Shown here in pieces: positions 11,531 to 16,389 of a stretch of DNA of 16,389 nt; position 1 is the first letter of the stretch; each line of letters starts with the position of its first letter. The DNA lies in contig DLDU01000057.1 in NCBI GenBank assembly GCA_002481295.1, forward strand, positions 1 through 16,389, read 5' to 3'. The position numbers were made by a program, and so were the translations under genes. The DNA is from Prevotella sp. UBA7764 (lineage in GTDB: Bacteria; Bacteroidota; Bacteroidia; Bacteroidales; Bacteroidaceae). Below the pieces are notes generated by a model, which searched no databases, was not told the origin of the DNA, and worked only from the letters and a program-made list of their open reading frames with translations.

Positions 11531-13330
11531 TCTTCCGAGCCATGCCTCGGGATTGAGCTTTGCTCTCTCCTTGCGCAGTTGGAACTGCAGGATATGATCA
11601 GGGCCGACGGTGCCGAGAATCTGGCGTGTGCGTACCTTCTGCCCACGGCTGACGCTCACCGATCTGAGGTTGCAGTAGACTGAGATATAGGCACCGTGGC
11701 GCACCATCACCACCATGCTGCCGCCATAACCGATGACAGCGCTGACCTCACCATCGTAGACACAACGTGCCTGCGCGCCGGGACCACCCATGATATTGAT
11801 ACCCTTGTTGTCGAGTGTCACGCCTTTCAGTCCCTCAACATTGTACTGTCCGAAGTGGCTCACGATGCGATAGTTGCCCGTGATCGGCATTGGCAGTCGT
11901 CCGCGGTTGGCTTCGAAGCCATTGTTCATCATGCGGTCGACGGTAGAGAACTGCTGCGCCTCCTGGTTCTGCTGTTGCACGTGCTTGATCTCCTGCTGAG
12001 CGCGTTGTGCATCGACCTGCTGTTTCAGCTCAGCAGCCCGTCGCATAGACTCCGCCTCACGGGCAGCCTGCTCCGCAGCCGCCTTCCGAGCCTCAGCCTC
12101 CCGCTCAGCCGCCTCGCGTGCTGCCAGCTCCCGTGCCGCGGCTTGCTGGGCGGCACGCTCACTTGCCAGCGCCTTTGCGGCGGCTTCCTGGCGGGCCTTG
12201 GCCGCGGCCGCCTCACGGGCACGCTGGGCAGCAGCCTCTGCCAAGGCAGCCTGACGGGCTTGTTCCTTGAGCTGAGCCTCACGCTGGCGTGCCTCAGCAA
12301 TACGGCGAGCGTTCTCGCGGGCAGCGGCCTCCGCGGCCGCCTTCTTCTGTGCCAGCAGAGCGGCACGCTGCTTGGCGGCAGCAGCAGCGGCGGCTTTGCG
12401 TTTCGCTTCGGCGGCAGCACGAGCGCGCACCTTCTGCACTTCTATCTCCACGAGCTGGTCGATCTTGGCATTGAGTGCAGCGTCTTTCTTATGCTGCTCA
12501 GCGATGATGGTCTGTATCGTCTTCTGCTGTTGTTGCAAGCTCGCCACCACATGCTGCTGCTCAACCTTGTTGCCTTCGAGCTTGCGCTTTTCCTGCTGTC
12601 CCTTATATAATAAGGTGTTTTTCTGTCCTTTGACGTGCTGTAGCTGACGATGCTTGTCATTGACCTGTCCCTGCTTGGCTCTGACAGCCTCGCCCTGCGC
12701 CCTCTGGTACTGAGCATACTCACGTACGAAGCGCAGGCGTCGGTACATCTGATAGAAGTTCTTCGCCGAGAAAATAAACATCAGCCGGTCCTGCACCGAG
12801 CGGTGGCGCGCCATATAGCGCATCGACTTGATGTATTTCTGCTGCCGGTCGCGCAACTGCTGCTGCAAGGTCTTCAGCTGCGAGTTGAGGATGCCAATGT
12901 TTCCCTCGATATGATGGATGTCTTTTTGTATACCCTCGATATTGTGCTGTCGCTGATCGATTTCGCCATTGATAACCATCAGGTGCTGCAGCCGCTCAGC
13001 GACATCAGCCTTGTTTTTCTTCAAAGCGGCTTCCTGCTCCCTTATCTTCTTCTGTATGGCAGCCCGCTGGTTTTGCAGTCCACGGATAGAAGCATTGGTG
13101 TAGACCTTGGCATTGCTGGATTTTGTCGCAGACCAAGCGTTTTTTCGTCCATTTCTCCGGCTGTTGCTGCTCTTAGCCTTTGTATGTGTAGAAGCAGTTG
13201 TCGCCGTCTTCCGACGCGACGTCTGCTCTGTGCGGCTGTTTTTCCGCACCGTTGCAGTCATGCGTCGGTTTTGCGCGTTCAGAGTGAGCACGAGGCTCAC
13301 GGTAATCATTAAAGTGACTATTCGTCTCAT
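11528..13330 (-). CDS. EnvC-like murein hydrolase activator with degenerate LytM domain
   Basis: A 600-residue exported protein. Parts in order: signal peptide (about 1-20); basic Ser/Thr/Asn/Arg-rich linker (20-75); long coiled coil (80-300); Ala/Arg/Glu-rich TolA-like helix (about 301-445); LytM/M23 domain (about 485-600) ending LNPEAWLGR, as EnvC does. All zinc-binding positions of active M23 peptidases are replaced: Asn508 and Asn512 in DNKGINI, Asn554 in YCNLR, and Gln582 with Gln584 in LQFQLR. The domain therefore cannot be a standard metallopeptidase and, as in E. coli EnvC, probably activates a cell-wall amidase during septum cleavage. That role is family inference. It is the last gene of the dut-TPR-DUF4292 operon; its start codon directly abuts the preceding stop. 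The Ala-rich segment makes it longer than E. coli EnvC (about 420). Confidence 0.9.
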   Translation of the reverse strand: MRRIVTLMITVSLVLTLNAQNRRMTATVRKNSRTEQTSRRKTATTASTHTKAKSSNSRRNGRKNAWSATKSSNAKVYTNASIRGLQNQRAAIQKKIREQEAALKKNKADVAERLQHLMVINGEIDQRQHNIEGIQKDIHHIEGNIGILNSQLKTLQQQLRDRQQKYIKSMRYMARHRSVQDRLMFIFSAKNFYQMYRRLRFVREYAQYQRAQGEAVRAKQGQVNDKHRQLQHVKGQKNTLLYKGQQEKRKLEGNKVEQQHVVASLQQQQKTIQTIIAEQHKKDAALNAKIDQLVEIEVQKVRARAAAEAKRKAAAAAAAKQRAALLAQKKAAAEAAARENARRIAEARQREAQLKEQARQAALAEAAAQRAREAAAAKARQEAAAKALASERAAQQAAARELAAREAAEREAEARKAAAEQAAREAESMRRAAELKQQVDAQRAQQEIKHVQQQNQEAQQFSTVDRMMNNGFEANRGRLPMPITGNYRIVSHFGQYNVEGLKGVTLDNKGINIMGGPGAQARCVYDGEVSAVIGYGGSMVVMVRHGAYISVYCNLRSVSVSRGQKVRTRQILGTVGPDHILQFQLRKERAKLNPEAWLGR

Positions 13331-14230
13331 TTACATGCTGAGTATTTTACCAAAAACATCCTTTACGTCCATCTGCTTATAGCGGTCCGACACCGTCGAC
13401 TGTTCCTCCCAGTCGCTGTCGGTCTTGAACTTTCCCAACTCCAGTCTGACGGTGCACTTCTGTGCTTTCTTCGTTGCCGTCGTGGCGAAAGAGAAAGACT
13501 GCGTGGCAGGGAACATCTTGTTGCCAAGTGCCTTGAAGTCGGAGTAGAGCCACACCAGCGAAGAATTGCCGTGAGCCGCACTCTTATAGTTGACGTCAGT
13601 CTGCAAGATACGTGCGCTGGCCGTGTCGGCTTTCCAGGTAAAGGTCATGTTGCCGTTTTGCAGCGTGATGGGTCTGAGAGTGCCCATTTCATCGGTTTTC
13701 ACCGTATATCTCGACAGATCGCCCTCGCCCACCTTCTGTGTCCCCGGGAGGAAGAGCTGATTCCAGAACAGCGCCTGAAGGGAATAGAAGTTCAGGCCAT
13801 TGTCGCGGAGGAAGTCCAACTGGTTGTAGTCGCCTTTGAGATACTCTTTGTGCATCCGGTCGATGACCAGCACGTAGTCGGGCGTAAACTCCAGACGTCC
13901 CACCTCACTGCCCAAGAGCGGGATGAAGAGCTGCAAGCGGATCACCTTGTCGCGGCGCATGTGCAAGGACCCGGGCACGGTGATCTCCTTATCACCCATT
14001 GTCGCGGTGAAAGTCATAGAGCTGACAATGTTCTGGGCATACACCTTTTGGTCGCTGACGCGCTGCACAAAAGCCAGACTTTGAAGATGGTCGGCTTTAG
14101 CAGCTTTGGGAGTTGCCTTGGAGACTGAGGGCAAGGTCACCGTGTCCTTGACGGCAGCCTTTTGTGCGCCACAAGACGTAAACGCCATCAGTCCGGCGAA
14201 GAGCGTGAGAAAGATATGAGTTTTCTTCAT
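13331..14230 (-). CDS. DUF4292 lipoprotein
   Basis: A 299-residue predicted lipoprotein: a lipobox-like FTSC ending at Cys20 follows a hydrophobic segment. The remainder looks like a beta-rich, LolA/LolB-like fold typical of DUF4292. Visible are IVSSMTFTATMGDKEITVPGSLHMRRD-type strands, LFIPLLGSEVGRLEFTPDYVLVIDRMHKEY in the middle, and NLDFL/FWNQLFLPG motifs in the family style. DUF4292 has no assigned activity; a role in lipoprotein or envelope handling is only suggested by fold resemblance. The start is Met28 of the longer open frame, because only there does the lipoprotein signal begin, four bases after the TPR stop. It directly abuts envC, indicating translational coupling. The operon partners all point to the envelope. 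Confidence 0.88.
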   Translation of the reverse strand: MKKTHIFLTLFAGLMAFTSCGAQKAAVKDTVTLPSVSKATPKAAKADHLQSLAFVQRVSDQKVYAQNIVSSMTFTATMGDKEITVPGSLHMRRDKVIRLQLFIPLLGSEVGRLEFTPDYVLVIDRMHKEYLKGDYNQLDFLRDNGLNFYSLQALFWNQLFLPGTQKVGEGDLSRYTVKTDEMGTLRPITLQNGNMTFTWKADTASARILQTDVNYKSAAHGNSSLVWLYSDFKALGNKMFPATQSFSFATTATKKAQKCTVRLELGKFKTDSDWEEQSTVSDRYKQMDVKDVFGKILSM

Positions 14231-14234
14231 GATT

Positions 14235-16040
14235 TTATCTTCTGTTTTTTCGTTTACTGGTTTGTTTTCCAGCCATTCCACCGGCAATCTTTTGGCGCAG
14301 TGCGGCGGCATTGCCGCTACCCGCCTTCACTGCCTGCGTCCAATATTTCTGTGCTTGCTCACGCAGTCCGGCTGCCCAATAGATGTCTCCGGCATGCTCC
14401 AACAGGTCAGCGCGCATGTCAGAGTCAGATAGATTGGCCAAAGCCTGGTCGATATAAAGTTTGGCTTCGGTATAGCGGTCTTCCTTATATAATATCCAAG
14501 CATAGGTGTCGAGATAGGTCGAATTTTTCGGTTCGGCCTTGATGGTCTTGGCACTCATCTCCTCGGCCTTTTTGAGATCTTTGCCATCAACGCTCAAGAA
14601 GTAAGCATAGTTGTTGAGCGTCATCACCTGATCGGGCTTCCACTGCAGGCAACTGTCAAACGCGGCGTAAGCTTTGTCGTTCTGTCCTTTGTTGTGATAG
14701 ATCTCTCCCATGATGGCATAGAAGTCGCTTACGATGTCGGGATTGCTCTTAGAGTTGATCACGGAAGTACCGCGCTGGAAGGCATCCAAGGCACCGTCAT
14801 CGTCCTTCTGATAGTAGCGCGCGAGCCCCGTGAAGTAATAAAACGCCATCTCATCGGGATTATAGAGCATACCCGGCTCGCTGAGCGCGGCAATCTCCTT
14901 CCAGTTTTGCTTTGACCAATTGTTTTGGATGAGCTGGAAACGGGCACTGCCGTTGTCGGGTGCAAGCTTCAGGAGGTAGACGAGCGCGCTGTCGAGCATC
15001 GCCGTTGGCATCTTCTTGACCGTGTAGTAAGCCACGCGCATCTCTGCCACGTCTGTGTCGCGGGGCATCGCCTCCTGCATGCAGTCGAGCAGTTTCACTA
15101 CGCCGAGGGAGTCACCCTTGGCGTCGCACTCCTGCACGGCCTGCTTGAGAAACATGGCGCGCGTCTGTGCCGGTGTGTTCTTGCCCAAGAGTACTTCGGT
15201 CATCATCCGGCGGGCAAGAGAATCCTGACCCGTGGCACGGTAATAGTCATACATGGAACTCTGGGCATAGACATTGGTGGGATCGGCTTTCAACACCTGC
15301 GTGAGAAGCTTATAAGCCTCGCCGCCGCGTTTGTTCTGCATGAGCCAATTGCCCAACATCACGGTGAAACTGGGATCATTGGGATGGCTGTCGGCAAGTC
15401 CTCTCAGTGTTTTATATGCCATCTTCTTATCGCCCATCATCTCGTAGACACTCATCTTGCCCAGCGTGAAAGAGTCGTTGGGTCCCTCGATCTGTTCGAG
15501 TCGTCCAATGGTATTAAGCATCATCGGATAGTTCTGCTGCTGTTTGTAGAGTTGGACGAGGATGTTCAACACATCGCTGCGGTCGCGGTTGGCGGCAAAG
15601 AAGCGCTCGTAGGACTGTATAGCCTGGGCGTAGTTGCCGGTACCAATATAGAACTGGGCGAGCCGCTCTTGGTAGGTGTCGTTCTCCGGACTGAGCATTG
15701 TGGCCTTTTCGAGACATTTCATTGCCAATGTGTCTTGCTTGAGTTGGGAGAGATACATGGCTTTGAAGTACCAAGCGTCAGCCGCGTTGGGATTGATGTC
15801 AAGACAATGGTTGAGCAAGTCAAAGGCTGCATCATAGTGTCCTGCCTCCTGCTGGCGGATCGCCTCCAGGAAGAAGAAGTCATACCGGCGGCTGTCGTTA
15901 TAGCTCAACGGCGGCAGGGTGACAGTCGTCCTGACCGTTGCTTTCTTGGCTGCGGGCCGCTTGCGGTCCTTGGCGGCAAGCAAGCCCGGCACGAGCAACA
16001 GACTGAAAAGACTGAAAAGAAAGATGCGAAGTTGCTTCAT
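14235..16040 (-). CDS. Periplasmic tetratricopeptide repeat protein
   Basis: A 601-residue protein with a signal peptide (MKQLRIFLFSLFSLLLVPGLLA, then a basic RKRPAAKK stretch) followed by TPR helices along most of its length. Clear repeats are AGHYDAAFDLLNHCLDINPNAADAWYFKAMY, then TGNYAQAIQSYERF; near the C terminus come KGQNDKAYAAFDSCLQWKPDQVMTLNNYAYFL, KAEEMSAKTIKAEPKNSTYLDTYAWIL and REQAQKYWTQAVKAG. TPRs are protein-docking scaffolds, so this is probably an envelope adaptor. Order and spacing (10 bases after dut, four bases before the DUF4292 gene) give a single transcript. The C terminus is very basic (KQTSKRKNRR). The specific partner is unknown. Confidence 0.88.
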   Translation of the reverse strand: MKQLRIFLFSLFSLLLVPGLLAAKDRKRPAAKKATVRTTVTLPPLSYNDSRRYDFFFLEAIRQQEAGHYDAAFDLLNHCLDINPNAADAWYFKAMYLSQLKQDTLAMKCLEKATMLSPENDTYQERLAQFYIGTGNYAQAIQSYERFFAANRDRSDVLNILVQLYKQQQNYPMMLNTIGRLEQIEGPNDSFTLGKMSVYEMMGDKKMAYKTLRGLADSHPNDPSFTVMLGNWLMQNKRGGEAYKLLTQVLKADPTNVYAQSSMYDYYRATGQDSLARRMMTEVLLGKNTPAQTRAMFLKQAVQECDAKGDSLGVVKLLDCMQEAMPRDTDVAEMRVAYYTVKKMPTAMLDSALVYLLKLAPDNGSARFQLIQNNWSKQNWKEIAALSEPGMLYNPDEMAFYYFTGLARYYQKDDDGALDAFQRGTSVINSKSNPDIVSDFYAIMGEIYHNKGQNDKAYAAFDSCLQWKPDQVMTLNNYAYFLSVDGKDLKKAEEMSAKTIKAEPKNSTYLDTYAWILYKEDRYTEAKLYIDQALANLSDSDMRADLLEHAGDIYWAAGLREQAQKYWTQAVKAGSGNAAALRQKIAGGMAGKQTSKRKNRR

Positions 16041-16050
16041 GTTATCTTTG

Positions 16051-16389
16051 TTATTTTACACCGGTATGTCCATATCCTCCCTCGCCGCGCTCGGTTTCAT
16101 CGAGCACTTCCACGCTTTCAAACGAAGCTTTGGCATATTGGGCGAGGACCATCTGAGCGATGCGCTCCCCGTCTTTCACCACGAAGTCCTCGTTGGAGAA
16201 GTTGACGAGCAGCACCATGATCTCGCCGCGATAGTCAGCGTCTACGGTGCCAGGGGTGTTGAGCACGGTGATGCCATGCTTCAACGCCAGACCGCTGCGC
16301 GGGCGCACCTGAGCCTCGTAGCCGTCAGGCAAGGCTATGTGAAGGCCCGTAGGCACTAAGCGACGCTCCAAAGGATGCAGCGTGATCGG
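16051..16389 (-). CDS. dut: dUTP diphosphatase (5' end outside window)
   Basis: The last 112 residues of a homotrimeric dUTPase, which converts dUTP to dUMP and diphosphate. It keeps uracil out of DNA and supplies dUMP for thymidylate. Motif 2 is RPRSGLA, motif 3 is [13 protein letters not shown] (with the uracil-binding Tyr), motif 4 is GERIAQMVL, and the C-terminal P-loop-like motif 5 is [10 protein letters not shown]. Motif 1 and the first 30 or so residues lie beyond the right edge. The frame is open to the edge, so no start is called; the TTG at 16371 is internal. It begins the visible operon with the TPR gene, 10 bases away. Confidence 0.96.
   Translation of the reverse strand, partial: PITLHPLERRLVPTGLHIALPDGYEAQVRPRSGLALKHGITVLNTPGTVDADYRGEIMVLLVNFSNEDFVVKDGERIAQMVLAQYAKASFESVEVLDETERGEGGYGHTGVK

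Noticed and set aside
11696..12610. 304-codon plus-strand frame rich in Leu/Ser/Cys
   Set aside because: Complement of the low-complexity Ala/Arg-rich part of the EnvC-like gene; composition explains its length.
16043..16050. TATCTTTG on the plus strand as a promoter
   Set aside because: It faces into the antisense of dut with no plus-strand gene; on the minus strand it is simply the A-rich leader of the TPR gene.
14925..16205. 426-codon plus-strand frame
   Set aside because: Antisense to the TPR gene and dut; no recognisable domain, while the minus-strand genes are unmistakable.

Overview
The window looks like a chromosomal segment from a member of the Bacteroidales, most likely a Prevotella-type organism with close to 50% GC. 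The evidence is threefold. Promoter candidates have the Bacteroidetes -7 form (TAnnTTTG), and gene leaders are A/T-rich rather than Shine-Dalgarno-like. Several families are typical of the phylum: DUF4252, DUF4292, a Bacteroidetes-type M20 deacetylase and a TolA-like EnvC. The gene neighbourhood dut / TPR protein / DUF4292 lipoprotein / EnvC is also familiar from Bacteroidetes. No rRNA, tRNA, CRISPR array or phage genes were seen.

Left part (1-4300). A small secreted DUF4252 protein and two tandemly duplicated sodium-dependent (NSS family) transporters lie on the minus strand. They are followed by a divergently transcribed VanZ-like membrane protein. The two divergent promoters form a mirrored pair of -7 boxes. 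The spacer between the transporters is littered with short repeats and a hairpin.

Middle part (4200-9300). A minus-strand cluster reads prfB (release factor 2, without the usual frameshift site), a 63-residue single-span membrane protein and a CYTH-domain phosphatase. The CYTH gene overlaps the VanZ gene tail-to-tail. Upstream of prfB is a long-chain acyl-CoA synthetase. It is divergent from an M20 deacetylase of the ArgE type, and each has a recognisable promoter.

Accessory part (9300-11530). A lone HUH/Y1 transposase of the IS200/RAYT type is followed by about 1.1 kb of non-coding DNA made of two 546-bp tandem units, 13 differences apart and without gaps. Each unit is packed with hairpins. 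Three of them share one two-storey architecture with a conserved internal loop although their stem sequences differ. Part of each unit is a mirrored arrangement of hairpins (B-C-D / F-G-H) around a central stem. Base-pair-preserving differences between mirrored hairpins suggest that the fold, not the sequence, is kept. I regard this as the most interesting part of the window: a REP/BIME-like or otherwise undescribed structured repeat next to its probable RAYT enzyme. Beyond it lie a perfect 58-bp palindrome, further inverted repeats, a possible tiny ORF and a run of degenerate 9-nt repeats.

Right part (11528-16389). A tightly packed minus-strand operon reads dut (cut by the window edge), a periplasmic TPR protein, a DUF4292 lipoprotein and an EnvC-like murein hydrolase activator with a catalytically dead LytM domain. 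Gaps between these genes are 0-10 bases. The last three genes are predicted to act in the cell envelope.
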